DNA of 7,673 nt. Source: Comamonadaceae bacterium. GTDB lineage: Bacteria > Pseudomonadota > Gammaproteobacteria > Burkholderiales > Burkholderiaceae_C. Below, piece after piece: positions 1 through 7,244 of this stretch (position 1 is its first letter; each line of letters begins with the position of its first letter). A program made the translations under genes and the position numbers. Under the pieces are notes generated by a model, which saw only the letters and a list, made by a program, of their open reading frames with translations, searched no databases and had not been told where the DNA came from. The stretch spans positions 1 to 7,673 of the forward strand of contig CANGML010000073.1 in NCBI GenBank assembly GCA_947454585.1, read 5' to 3'.

Positions 1-809
1 AACTCGCCGAGGTCCACACCGATGGTGTTTTGGAACACGCGCTTGATCATGCCTTGGAACATGTCGCGGATTTCTTCCTCGCTCAAGAACGAGGTTTCAA
101 TATCAATCTGGGTGAATTCAGGTTGGCGGTCGGCGCGCAAGTCTTCGTCGCGGAAGCACTTGGTGATTTGGTAGTAGCGGTCGTAGCCCGCCACCATCAG
201 CAGCTGCTTGAACAACTGGGGCGACTGTGGCAAAGCAAAGAACTGGCCGTCGTGCACACGGCTGGGCACCAGGTAATCGCGTGCGCCTTCAGGCGTGCTC
301 TTGGTGAGCATGGGGGTTTCGATGTCCACAAAACCGTTTTCGTCGAGGTATTTGCGCACTTCCATAGCCACTTTGTAGCGCAGCATCAGGTTGTTTTGCA
401 TGTAGGGACGACGCAGGTCGAGCACACGGTGCGTGAGACGCGTGGTCTCCGACAGGTTGTCTTCGTCGATTTGGAAAGGTGGCGTCACCGAGGGGTTCAA
501 CACGATGAGCTCTTGGCACAGCACTTCAATCTTGCCGCTCTTCAATACGTCGTTGGTGGTGCCTTCGGGGCGCGCACGCACCACGCCTTTGACTTGCACA
601 CAAAACTCGTTGCGCACGTCTTCGGCGACTTTGAACATCTCGGGACGATCAGGGTCACACACGACTTGCACGTAGCCTTCACGGTCACGCAGGTCAATGA
701 AGATCACGCCGCCATGGTCACGGCGACGGTTGACCCAGCCGCACAGGCTCACGGTTTGGCCATTGAGGGCTTCGGTCACAAGACCGCAGTAGTGGGAACG
801 CATTGCCAT
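1..809 (-). CDS. aspS: Aspartyl-tRNA synthetase, N-terminal 269 residues (runs off window)
   Basis: Class IIb aminoacyl-tRNA synthetase that charges tRNA-Asp with aspartate in the cytoplasm. Only the 5' part is present; the reading frame is open to base 1, so the GAD insertion domain and motif 3 lie outside. Visible are the OB-fold anticodon-binding domain (about residues 4-105, with [11 protein letters not shown] and FIDLRDREG), the start of the catalytic domain with LDLRRP (131-135), [20 protein letters not shown] (160-179), [11 protein letters not shown] (192-202) and motif 2 [19 protein letters not shown] (218-236). His32 and Gly83 are the residues reported for non-discriminating bacterial AspRS; the E. 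coli discriminating enzyme has Leu and Lys there. The start at 809 (MAMRSHYC) is chosen over an in-frame ATG at 803 because AAGAGA at 823-818 lies 8 bases upstream. It begins 2 bases after the DUF502 stop, so the two are probably co-translated. Confidence 0.97.
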   Translation of the reverse strand, partial: MAMRSHYCGLVTEALNGQTVSLCGWVNRRRDHGGVIFIDLRDREGYVQVVCDPDRPEMFKVAEDVRNEFCVQVKGVVRARPEGTTNDVLKSGKIEVLCQELIVLNPSVTPPFQIDEDNLSETTRLTHRVLDLRRPYMQNNLMLRYKVAMEVRKYLDENGFVDIETPMLTKSTPEGARDYLVPSRVHDGQFFALPQSPQLFKQLLMVAGYDRYYQITKCFRDEDLRADRQPEFTQIDIETSFLSEEEIRDMFQGMIKRVFQNTIGVDLGE

Positions 810-811
810 GT

Positions 812-1447
812 TTAGTTTCTCTTGGGGTTAATAGCGGGGGCGCTAGGAGACACAGCGCCCATGGAGATGACGTACGTCAGCGCTTCATCCACGCTCAAGT
901 CGAGCTCGATGACATCACTGCGTGGCACCAGCAAAAAGAATCCGCTGGTGGGGTTGGGGGTGGTAGGCACGTAAACGCTCAGGTGCTCACCGTTGAGTTT
1001 GCTGGCTACTTCACCCACAGGCGTGCCGGTCTGGAACGCGATGGTCCACATGCCTGCGTGGGGGTACTGCACCAACAAAGCTTGGCGAAACGCGTTGCCG
1101 TTGCTCGAGAACAAGGTGTCCGACACCTTTTTGACACTGGCGTAAATCGACTTGACGATGGGGATATGGGTGAACAGCTTGTCCCATTGACGCACCAACC
1201 ATTTGCCCAACACATTCGAGGCCAAGGCGCCGGTGAGCAACAACACCAGCAGCACCAAGACGACGCCCAGGCCGGTCATGCTGCGCAAGTCGGTGACGGT
1301 GTTTTGCGACACCAAGGGGCGGAACTTGGAGACGGTATCAATGAAGATGCCATCCATCACGCCCACGAGCCAAGTCAACACCCAGACGGTGATAGCCAAT
1401 GGCGTCCAGACCAAGAGGCCGGCGAGCAGGTATTTTTTAATTGGCAT
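812..1447 (-). CDS. DUF502 family inner-membrane protein
   Basis: A 211-residue membrane protein of the DUF502 (COG2928) family, whose biochemical role is not established. Two hydrophobic segments are clear: about residues 7-29 (after a short KK-containing N-terminus) and 59-80. Between them is a short polar stretch. The remainder is a soluble domain with the family's conserved stretches [16 protein letters not shown] (95-110), [18 protein letters not shown] (158-175) and the acidic [19 protein letters not shown] (179-197). Length is typical. The gene follows fmdB by 24 bases and ends 2 bases before aspS. No good Shine-Dalgarno sequence precedes the ATG at 1447. The fmdB-DUF502-aspS order is, from memory, common in Burkholderiales; no functional link between the membrane protein and the synthetase follows from this. 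Confidence 0.9.
   Translation of the reverse strand: MPIKKYLLAGLLVWTPLAITVWVLTWLVGVMDGIFIDTVSKFRPLVSQNTVTDLRSMTGLGVVLVLLVLLLTGALASNVLGKWLVRQWDKLFTHIPIVKSIYASVKKVSDTLFSSNGNAFRQALLVQYPHAGMWTIAFQTGTPVGEVASKLNGEHLSVYVPTTPNPTSGFFLLVPRSDVIELDLSVDEALTYVISMGAVSPSAPAINPKRN
818..823 (-). promoter_or_regulatory. Ribosome binding site of aspS
   Basis: AAGAGA lies 8 bases before the ATG at 809 and 14 before the second in-frame ATG at 803, so it favours the longer start. It lies inside the last codons of the DUF502 gene. Confidence 0.5.
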
Positions 1448-1471
1448 GACGTGTTTGGTGGTGTTGAAAAA

Positions 1472-1810
1472 TTAGTGGCAAGCGCAACCCGTGGCACAAC
1501 CGCCGGCAACGGCGGGGGCGGCGGAACTGCTAGACGCGGTATCGGTGCTGCTGCCAGAACTGGGGCTGGCAGAGGGGCTGTCGCTAGCCGCAGCAGCGCC
1601 GGCGGCTGGCACAGACGTGGCTGCCGCGCCGCCCTTGAAGTCGGTGGCGTACCAACCCGAGCCTTTGAGCTGAAAGCCCGCTGCGGTGAGTTGCTTAGAA
1701 AACGAGGGCTTTGCGCAGGCGGGACAGTCGGTCAACGGTGCGTCTGAAATTTTTTGCAGGACGTCCTTGGCATGGCCGCAGGAGCCGCATTTGTAGGCGT
1801 AAATAGGCAT
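1472..1810 (-). CDS. FmdB family zinc-ribbon protein
   Basis: Small 112-residue protein of the FmdB/CxxC_CXXC_SSSS family, often annotated as a putative regulatory protein after an FmdB linked to amidase expression; its role here is unknown. The N-terminal zinc ribbon MPIYAYKCGSCGH has the pair C8/C11 matched by C29/C32, followed by the family segment FSKQLTAAGFQLKGSGWYATD (37-57). Residues 60-102 are a low-complexity Ala/Ser/Pro linker, likely disordered. The last residues are cysteine-rich (C105, C109, C111, H112), which could hold a second metal. It is the first gene after the only sizeable gap in the window, with a TATAAT box 27 bases upstream and no Shine-Dalgarno sequence before the ATG. 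It probably leads the fmdB-DUF502-aspS transcription unit. Confidence 0.9.
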   Translation of the reverse strand: MPIYAYKCGSCGHAKDVLQKISDAPLTDCPACAKPSFSKQLTAAGFQLKGSGWYATDFKGGAAATSVPAAGAAAASDSPSASPSSGSSTDTASSSSAAPAVAGGCATGCACH

Positions 1811-1837
1811 GGCGAGGGTGATTCGGTAAAACCCTGA

Positions 1838-1843
1838 ATTATA
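1838..1843 (-). promoter_or_regulatory. Possible -10 box for the fmdB-DUF502-aspS unit
   Basis: A perfect TATAAT, read on the minus strand, sits 27 bases before the fmdB ATG in the only real intergenic gap. The best -35-like hexamer, TTGAAA (1863-1858, one mismatch), is only 14 bases away, shorter than the usual 16-18, and there is no TG extension before the -10. A transcript starting near 1831 would have a leader of about 20 bases. The call rests on the -10 match and the position. Confidence 0.4.
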
Positions 1844-1848
1844 GGCGC

Positions 1849-1870
1849 CCGGCCCTATTTCAAGGGCCAG
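1849..1870 (-). terminator. Stem-loop after the symporter stop, weak terminator candidate
   Basis: GGCCCT (1868-1863) and AGGGCC (1856-1851) form a 6-bp stem with loop TGAAAT, extendable by a T-G and a C-G pair to 8 bp. It starts 6 bases after the symporter stop codon, a usual terminator position. There is no U-tract after it on the minus strand, so it may only protect the 3' end or attenuate. It overlaps the possible -35 region of the next unit. Confidence 0.3.
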
Positions 1871-1876
1871 TTTGTC

Positions 1877-3322
1877 TTAGGCGACGCCTGCCAGCTTGTG
1901 ATGGCTGCCATGGACGTTGCGGATGGCTTGTGGGCCCAAGGAACCCATCCACATCCCCGTCAAACTGGCCAACACACCCGCCAATTGAGCCGGAAACTCC
2001 TGACCCGCTGGCGTGGCCAAGAACAAGCCCCAGGTGAGCAAACCCAACACCAAGGCAACGATGGCGCCTTGGGTGGTGGCACGCTTCCAGTACAAGCCAA
2101 AGGTGAGCGGCACAAAGGCGCCGACCAGGGTCACTTGGTAAGCACCGGAGACCATTTCGTAGATCGAGGTTCCTTGCATGCGAATGGCGTAGCCCAGCAC
2201 CAGCAGGCTGAACACCAACACCGTCACGCGCATCGCACGTAGCTCTTGCTGGTCGCTCTGGTGGGGATGAAATTGACGCCAAATGTTTTCGGTGAAGGTC
2301 ACGCTGGGCGCGAGCAAGGTCGCTGAAGCACATGATTTGATGGCCGACAGCAAGGCACCAAAGAACAGCACTTGCATGACAAACGGCATCTGCGTCATCA
2401 CCAGCGTGGGCAGGACTTTTTGTGGGTCATCGACGATCAAAGCACTGGCCTGCTCGGGCATGATGATCATGGCGCTGACCACCAAAAACATGGGCACAAA
2501 CGCAAACAAGATGTAGCAAATGCCACCAATCACAGGGCCTTGGGTGGCGGCCTTGATGCTGTTGGCCGACATGACACGTTGAAACACATCTTGCTGAGGA
2601 ATAGAGCCCAGCATGATGGTGATGGCTGAGGCGAAGAAAAACAAAATATCTTTCAGGGTCGGCTCTGGCCAGAACTTGAACATGTCTTGGCTGATGGCGA
2701 GTGCCACCACTTTGTCCGCACCGCCCGCTTGGTCGGCGGCAAACACGGCCAAGATGGACAGACCGACCACCAAGATGATCATTTGAATGAAGTCGGTGAT
2801 GGCCACTGACCACATGCCCCCAAACAAGGTGTAAGCCAAGATGGAGACCACACCAATGACCATGCCCAATTCCATGCTGACCACGCCATCGGACAACAAG
2901 TTAAACACGAGGCCCAAGGCCGTGACTTGCGCCGACACCCAACCCAAATAACTGACCATGATGATGAGCGAGCAAGCCACCTCGACCTTGCGGCCATAGC
3001 GCTCACGAAAGTAATCACTGATCGTCAGGAGCGTCATGCGGTAGAGCTTGCCCGCAAAAAACAAGCCCACAAAGATGAGGCAAAAGCCGGCACCGAAGGG
3101 GTCTTCGATCACGCCGTGCAAACCCCCGTTGACAAACTTAGCGGGGATTCCCAGCACGGTTTCAGAGCCAAACCACGTCGCAAAAGTGGTGGTGACGATC
3201 ATGGCCATGGGCAAATGCCGCCCCGCAATGGCAAAGTCAGAAGAGTTTTGAACGCGCTTGGCCGCCATCAAACCAATGGCAATGGTGACCAGTAAATAGA
3301 CGATGACGAGTGTGAGCAACAT
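1877..3322 (-). CDS. Sodium:solute symporter (SSS family), substrate unknown
   Basis: A 481-residue polytopic inner-membrane transporter of the SSS family (SLC5/PutP-like, LeuT fold), expected to couple solute uptake to a cation gradient. It is hydrophobic throughout, compatible with 13 helices. Recognisable stretches are the first helix (residues 1-20), AIAGRHLPM (31-39), FGSETVLGIPAKF (51-63), ISDYFRERYG (101-110), SYLGWVSAQVTALG (124-137), the family signature GGMWSVAITDFIQ (168-180) and SAIKSCASATLLAPSV (326-341), the helix that carries the Na2-site residues in PutP. There K329 and C331 flank S330. The ATG at 3322 is chosen because it starts the first helix; an upstream TTG at 3343 would overlap ubiB. 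It starts 4 bases after the ubiB stop without a Shine-Dalgarno sequence, suggesting translational coupling. The substrate cannot be named from sequence. Confidence 0.92.
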   Translation of the reverse strand: MLLTLVIVYLLVTIAIGLMAAKRVQNSSDFAIAGRHLPMAMIVTTTFATWFGSETVLGIPAKFVNGGLHGVIEDPFGAGFCLIFVGLFFAGKLYRMTLLTISDYFRERYGRKVEVACSLIIMVSYLGWVSAQVTALGLVFNLLSDGVVSMELGMVIGVVSILAYTLFGGMWSVAITDFIQMIILVVGLSILAVFAADQAGGADKVVALAISQDMFKFWPEPTLKDILFFFASAITIMLGSIPQQDVFQRVMSANSIKAATQGPVIGGICYILFAFVPMFLVVSAMIIMPEQASALIVDDPQKVLPTLVMTQMPFVMQVLFFGALLSAIKSCASATLLAPSVTFTENIWRQFHPHQSDQQELRAMRVTVLVFSLLVLGYAIRMQGTSIYEMVSGAYQVTLVGAFVPLTFGLYWKRATTQGAIVALVLGLLTWGLFLATPAGQEFPAQLAGVLASLTGMWMGSLGPQAIRNVHGSHHKLAGVA

Positions 3323-3326
3323 ATGT

Positions 3327-4889
3327 TTAGTGCAAACGAACAAAGACCTGCATGGCTACCAAGCCCAACAAGAAACCACCTCCTGTCCACATCAGGCGTT
3401 GCAACATGCGGTTGGTGCGGCGTTGTTCGTCGATGAGCTGTTGCAACTGGGGGTTGTCCTCGTTGTGGCGACGCTTCAAAAAGTCGTGCACCAAGCGCGG
3501 CAATTCGGGAATGAGCTTGGCATAGCGGGGCGCCTCGGCACGCAGTTGGTCCCAGAGCTTTTTGGGGCCGACTTGCTCCAGCATCCACTTTTCCAAAAAC
3601 GGTTTGGCGGTGTTCCACAAATCTAGCTCGGGATCGAGCTGACGGCCTAAGCCTTCAATGTTGAGCAAGGTTTTTTGCAGCAACACGAGTTGTGGCTGAA
3701 TCTCGACATTGAAACGCCGCGAAGTTTGGAACAAGCGCATCAACACCATGCCTAATGAAATTTCTTTCAAGGGTCGGTCAAAGTAAGGCTCGCATACCGC
3801 ACGCACCGCAGACTCCAACTCGTCGACACGTGTGTCGGCGGGCACCCAGCCTGACTCCACATGCAACTCGGCCACGCGCTTGTAATCGCGGCGAAAAAAG
3901 GCGGTGAAGTTTTGTGCCAAGTATTCTTTGTCATGCTCGGTGAGCGTGCCCACGATGCCAAAGTCGAGTGAGATGTAGCGACCAAAGGTGGCAGGCTCGA
4001 GGCTCACTTGGATGTTGCCTGGGTGCATGTCGGCGTGGAAGAAACCATCCCGAAACACCTGGGTGAAAAAGATGGTCACACCGTCGCGCGCAAGCTTGGG
4101 GATGTCCACGCCAGCTGCGCGTAAGCGGTCCGTCTGACTGATGGGCACGCCGTTCATGCGCTCCATCACGATGACGTCGTTGTGGCAGAAGTCCCAAATC
4201 ATCTCGGGAATCAGCACCAAGTTGAGGCCCTCCATGTTGCGGCGCAGTTGCGCAGCATTGGCGGCTTCGCGCACGAAGTCAAGTTCATCGTGCAAGTACT
4301 TGTCAAACTCGGCCACCACTTCACGAGGCTTCAAGCGTTTGCCATCGGCCGACAAACGGTCAACCCAAGCCGCCATCATGCGCAAGAGGCTCAGGTCTTT
4401 GTCGATCACGGTCAACATGCCCGGGCGCAGCACCTTGACAGCGACTTCGCGCTGCGAGCCATGACGGTCTTTGACGACAGCAAAGTGCACTTGCGCAATA
4501 GACGCACTGGCCACGGGCTTGTGCTCAAAGGACACGAAAATCTCGTTGAGTGGACGACCAAACGACCGCTCAATGATGGCCACAGCCGCGTTGGACGGGA
4601 ACGGTGGCACACGGTCTTGCAACAGCGCCAACTCGTCAGCAATGTCGGGAGGCAACAAATCGCGGCGGGTTGACAGCACCTGGCCGAACTTCACAAAAAT
4701 GGGACCGAGGTGCTCGAGCGCTTCACGCAAACGCTGGCCACGCGGCGCCGACAAATCGCGTCCGATGGACACAATGCGCGCCAACAACCGCAGGCCAGGC
4801 TTTTGGAAACTGGTGAGCACCAGCTCATCCAAGCCATAGCGCAGCACGATGAACACGATGTAAACCCCGCGCAGCAAACGGGTCATCAT
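3327..4889 (-). CDS. ubiB: Ubiquinone biosynthesis atypical kinase/ATPase UbiB
   Basis: A 520-residue UbiB/COQ8 (ABC1) family protein needed for ubiquinone biosynthesis; the family has ATPase activity and is thought to act at the membrane on the Ubi protein-lipid complex. Family hallmarks are all present: KFGQ (67-70, the KxGQ motif), the Ala-rich loop ASASIAQVH (127-135), Lys152 in AVKVLRPG, the ExD motif E202/D204 in [20 protein letters not shown] (285-292) and DFG (309-311). The C-terminus has one hydrophobic segment (about 500-517), whereas E. coli UbiB has two. The start at 4889 is supported by AAGG (4900-4897) 7 bases upstream; a second ATG follows at 4886. The first ATG overlaps the ubiJ stop as ATGA, a coupling arrangement. 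E. coli has the same ubiJ-ubiB order. Confidence 0.97.
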   Translation of the reverse strand: MMTRLLRGVYIVFIVLRYGLDELVLTSFQKPGLRLLARIVSIGRDLSAPRGQRLREALEHLGPIFVKFGQVLSTRRDLLPPDIADELALLQDRVPPFPSNAAVAIIERSFGRPLNEIFVSFEHKPVASASIAQVHFAVVKDRHGSQREVAVKVLRPGMLTVIDKDLSLLRMMAAWVDRLSADGKRLKPREVVAEFDKYLHDELDFVREAANAAQLRRNMEGLNLVLIPEMIWDFCHNDVIVMERMNGVPISQTDRLRAAGVDIPKLARDGVTIFFTQVFRDGFFHADMHPGNIQVSLEPATFGRYISLDFGIVGTLTEHDKEYLAQNFTAFFRRDYKRVAELHVESGWVPADTRVDELESAVRAVCEPYFDRPLKEISLGMVLMRLFQTSRRFNVEIQPQLVLLQKTLLNIEGLGRQLDPELDLWNTAKPFLEKWMLEQVGPKKLWDQLRAEAPRYAKLIPELPRLVHDFLKRRHNEDNPQLQQLIDEQRRTNRMLQRLMWTGGGFLLGLVAMQVFVRLH

Positions 4890-5455
4890 GACGCGGCCTT
4901 TTTGCTTTGTTGTTGTACAAAGTTACGCAGGGCGTCCACCACGCGCTTGGCGGTTTGGACCAAGGTGTGGGCGGGTGCATCGCCGATGAGGCGGGCCACG
5001 TCTTCTTCGGGGTCCCAGCGCACATGGTCGATCAGCCAATTGACTTCGGCAGCCAGTTGCACATCGCCTTCGATGCGGATGGCTGGCTTCTCCCCTTGCA
5101 GCACCGTCTTGACCAGCGCAAATGGCGATGGCTCATTGACACGCAACACCAAGTCAGCAGCTTTGCCTGCTGCCTCGGGGGCGATGAATTCAACCAAACC
5201 CGCAGGGGTAAACACACATTGGAAAATTTGGTCACGCCAACACACTTGGACGTGGCGGCCTTTTTGACGCTGCAAGCGCTCGCGTGCAGCAGGCTCTTGC
5301 ATGAGCACATGGTTCAACAAAAGAACCACACGCTGCTGCACCTCAGACACCACCCAAGCGGGCGGTGTAAAGGACGGTGAGAAATCTTTGGGGAGTTGGG
5401 TGCGCAGTGTGTCTGCTGCATCGACCAACCAAGAAAAAGGAGACTGTGTTGCCAT
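4886..5455 (-). CDS. ubiJ: Ubiquinone biosynthesis accessory factor UbiJ (SCP2 domain)
   Basis: A 189-residue UbiJ (formerly YigP) homologue. In E. coli UbiJ is an SCP2-domain protein that binds ubiquinone intermediates and, with UbiK, supports the soluble Ubi hydroxylase/methylase complex. The SCP2-like core is about residues 40-145, ending in the recognisable [20 protein letters not shown] (127-146) and [12 protein letters not shown] (148-159), similar to the E. coli segment. The C-terminal tail (160-189) is helical with basic residues and could form the coiled coil that pairs with UbiK. The start is ambiguous: ATG at 5455 has GGGGA only 2 bases upstream, while an in-frame TTG at 5464 lies 4 bases after AAGGA (5473-5469) and would add three residues. 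I prefer the ATG. It lies 16 bases after the Tim44-like gene and overlaps ubiB by 4 bases. Confidence 0.93.
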   Translation of the reverse strand: MATQSPFSWLVDAADTLRTQLPKDFSPSFTPPAWVVSEVQQRVVLLLNHVLMQEPAARERLQRQKGRHVQVCWRDQIFQCVFTPAGLVEFIAPEAAGKAADLVLRVNEPSPFALVKTVLQGEKPAIRIEGDVQLAAEVNWLIDHVRWDPEEDVARLIGDAPAHTLVQTAKRVVDALRNFVQQQSKKAAS

Positions 5456-5471
5456 AGTCCCCAATTATTCC

Positions 5472-6461
5472 TTATTGCAGGGCTTGGACGCCTGCGACGA
5501 GCCAACCCAAGCTGCCGTCTTTGGGCTTGGTCATGTTCCACACTTCACGGAACGGCGTCGGACCGGAGGACGGCTCTTCACGGATAAGACCGGAGAACTC
5601 CACGCTGGCCATGTAGCTTTGGCCCAAGTCTTCGATGCCCAACAAGCGGGCGTCAAGGGTGACCACGTCGGTCTGGTTGACTTGGCCATTGGCAGTGGCT
5701 TCGCGCTCGGCCAATTGGGCTTTGATTTCTTCCAACATGGTGTCGGTCATCATGACGCGCAATGAAGAGATGTCTGAGCGATCCCACGCCTGCTGCAAGG
5801 TCATGAAGTTTTGTTTGGCCGCATTGACAAAGCCAACGGTGTCAAAGTCAGCAGGCACACCCCAGGTCTGGCTGCCGCCCAAGCTCGCACCGATCATTGA
5901 ACCGCCTGCAGCCCCTGCTGCCACAGGTGTGAAGTTGGACTGCGTATCCATGGGGCGCGCAGACGAGTCATTGCCCACGTTTTTGGGGTTGTACTGCGGC
6001 AAGGTGTTGGGATTGACAGGAGCACCGGCGCCCTCAAAAGCATAGGGGCTGGTGTTGCTGGCTTCCGGAGATTGACGACGACGCATGACCATGCCGATCA
6101 CCACCATCACCACCAAGGCGAGCAAACCAAACATCAAGAACTGACCGAACTCAGCACCAAAGCCGAGCGAGTGTGCCAACCAAGCGAGACCAAGGCCAGC
6201 GGCTAAGCCACCGAGCATGCCACCCATGCCGCCAAAGCGACTGGGCGCAGCGGCAGGTGGAGTGGCCGTGGGAGCCGCAGGGGCTGCTGTTGGCGCGGCA
6301 GTGGGTGCAGCCGCAGGGGCTGGCTTAGCGGCCTCCCGCTGCGTCACATTGTTGGATTGCTGCCCCATGGACTTGCCACCGCCCAAACGTTTGGCGGCCT
6401 CAGCATGCAGGCTGGCAAAAGCCATGGCCACCACAAAAATAGCTGTCAAAAGTTTTTTCAT
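5472..6461 (-). CDS. Tim44-like domain protein, exported or membrane-anchored
   Basis: A 329-residue protein with a C-terminal Tim44-like domain (PF04280), an NTF2-like lipid/membrane-binding fold named after the mitochondrial import factor; bacterial members mostly have no assigned function. Layout: signal peptide (1-22; KK, hydrophobic core, likely cut after A-E-A), a Ser/Gln stretch, an Ala/Pro-rich linker (44-73), a glycine-rich segment (77-91), a hydrophobic region (about 84-99) and a stronger helix (107-126) closed by RRR (127-129), a polar linker, then the Tim44-like domain (about 205-329) with FVNAAKQNFMTLQQAWDRSD (211-230) and REVWNMTKP (305-313). The start at 6461 is supported by AGGAG 8 bases upstream and by the signal peptide; an upstream start at 6506 would overlap ubiE. 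It lies 38 bases after ubiE and 16 before ubiJ, inside what is a contiguous ubi operon in E. coli. Confidence 0.9.
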   Translation of the reverse strand: MKKLLTAIFVVAMAFASLHAEAAKRLGGGKSMGQQSNNVTQREAAKPAPAAAPTAAPTAAPAAPTATPPAAAPSRFGGMGGMLGGLAAGLGLAWLAHSLGFGAEFGQFLMFGLLALVVMVVIGMVMRRRQSPEASNTSPYAFEGAGAPVNPNTLPQYNPKNVGNDSSARPMDTQSNFTPVAAGAAGGSMIGASLGGSQTWGVPADFDTVGFVNAAKQNFMTLQQAWDRSDISSLRVMMTDTMLEEIKAQLAEREATANGQVNQTDVVTLDARLLGIEDLGQSYMASVEFSGLIREEPSSGPTPFREVWNMTKPKDGSLGWLVAGVQALQ

Positions 6462-6469
6462 TGCGTCAT

Positions 6470-6474
6470 CTCCT
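6470..6474 (-). promoter_or_regulatory. Ribosome binding site of the Tim44-like gene
   Basis: AGGAG, 8 bases before the ATG at 6461, is the strongest Shine-Dalgarno match in the window and fixes the start at the signal peptide rather than at the upstream in-frame codon at 6506. Confidence 0.8.
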
Positions 6475-6499
6475 GTTGTCGATCGCTGGTCGTTCTTCA

Positions 6500-7231
6500 T
6501 CAGCACTTGATTCCAACATGAAGCGCGACCACGCCGGCGCTCATGTTGTGAAAGTCCACATGACCAAAGCCATTTTGTTTCATAAGGGCTTTGAGCTCTT
6601 CTTGGCCGGGGTGCATGCGAATGGACTCGGCCAAATATTGGTAACTCGAGGCATCACCCGCAATCATCTGGCCCAACTTAGGCAAGATGTTGAAGGAGTA
6701 CCAGTCATAGGCTTTCTCCAGCGGCTTGGCCACTTTGGAAAACTCCAACACCAACAGCTTGCCTTGAGGCTTGAGCACACGGCACATTTCGCGCAGGGCG
6801 GCGTCTTTATGGGTCATGTTGCGCAGACCAAAGGCCACGCTGACGACGTCGAAATGGTTGTCGGGAAACGGCAGCTTTTCGGCATCGCAAACCAAGGTGG
6901 GCAGCACTAAACCGTGGTCGAGCAAGCGGTCACGCCCAGTGCGCAACATCGCTTCGTTGATGTCCGTATGGACTACACAACCTGTTTTGCCGACCTTCTT
7001 GGCGAAGGCCATGGCCAAGTCACCCGTGCCGCCTGCAATGTCGAGCACTTGCGAGCCCTCTCGCAAATCGGCCACCATCACGGTGTATCGCTTCCAAAGG
7101 CGATGTAGGCCTGCGGACATGAGGTCGTTCATCACATCGTATTTGGATGCGACCGAATCAAACACGCCGCGCACGTGTTGGGCTTTTTCTTTGTCGTCGA
7201 CGGTTTTAAAACCGAAATGGGTGCTGCTCAT
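6500..7231 (-). CDS. ubiE: Ubiquinone/menaquinone biosynthesis C-methyltransferase UbiE
   Basis: A 243-residue class I SAM-dependent methyltransferase that C-methylates the benzoquinol ring in ubiquinone synthesis (and demethylmenaquinol where present), acting in the cytoplasm. Diagnostic segments are [20 protein letters not shown] (20-39), SAM motif [12 protein letters not shown] (63-73), the acidic residue at the end of beta-2 in HTDIN (88-92), [14 protein letters not shown] (115-128), [16 protein letters not shown] (134-149), [15 protein letters not shown] (152-166) and [13 protein letters not shown] (175-187), YQYLAESI (198-205). Length is close to the 251 of E. coli. The ATG at 7231 is chosen because conservation begins just after it; the frame stays open to 7453 but that part is in another frame of the DUF971 gene. 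It follows DUF971 by 13 bases with no clear Shine-Dalgarno sequence, so coupling is likely. Confidence 0.97.
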   Translation of the reverse strand: MSSTHFGFKTVDDKEKAQHVRGVFDSVASKYDVMNDLMSAGLHRLWKRYTVMVADLREGSQVLDIAGGTGDLAMAFAKKVGKTGCVVHTDINEAMLRTGRDRLLDHGLVLPTLVCDAEKLPFPDNHFDVVSVAFGLRNMTHKDAALREMCRVLKPQGKLLVLEFSKVAKPLEKAYDWYSFNILPKLGQMIAGDASSYQYLAESIRMHPGQEELKALMKQNGFGHVDFHNMSAGVVALHVGIKC

Positions 7232-7244
7232 ATTTTTAATGGTG

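Noticed and set aside
30..815. Plus-strand open frame of 261 codons opposite aspS
   Set aside because: It is the antisense shadow of strongly conserved synthetase codons; the His/Val/Ala-rich product resembles no family.
803..1747. Plus-strand open frame of 314 codons across DUF502 and fmdB
   Set aside because: It runs antisense to two clearly conserved genes, its product is low-complexity (His/Gln/Gly/Arg-rich) with no recognisable domain, and no separate promoter or ribosome site is evident.
1849..1880. Plus-strand terminator reading (stem followed by a T-rich stretch at 1871-1878)
   Set aside because: No plus-strand gene lies upstream for it to end, and the T-rich stretch is interrupted and overlaps the symporter stop.
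6240..6330. Short repeats in the Tim44-like gene
   Set aside because: These encode an Ala/Pro/Thr-rich linker (repeated AAPT units); this is ordinary low-complexity coding sequence rather than a separate repeat element.
6462..6506. Longer start for the Tim44-like protein at 6506
   Set aside because: It would overlap the ubiE end and put 15 polar residues before an obvious signal peptide; AGGAG at 6474-6470 selects 6461.
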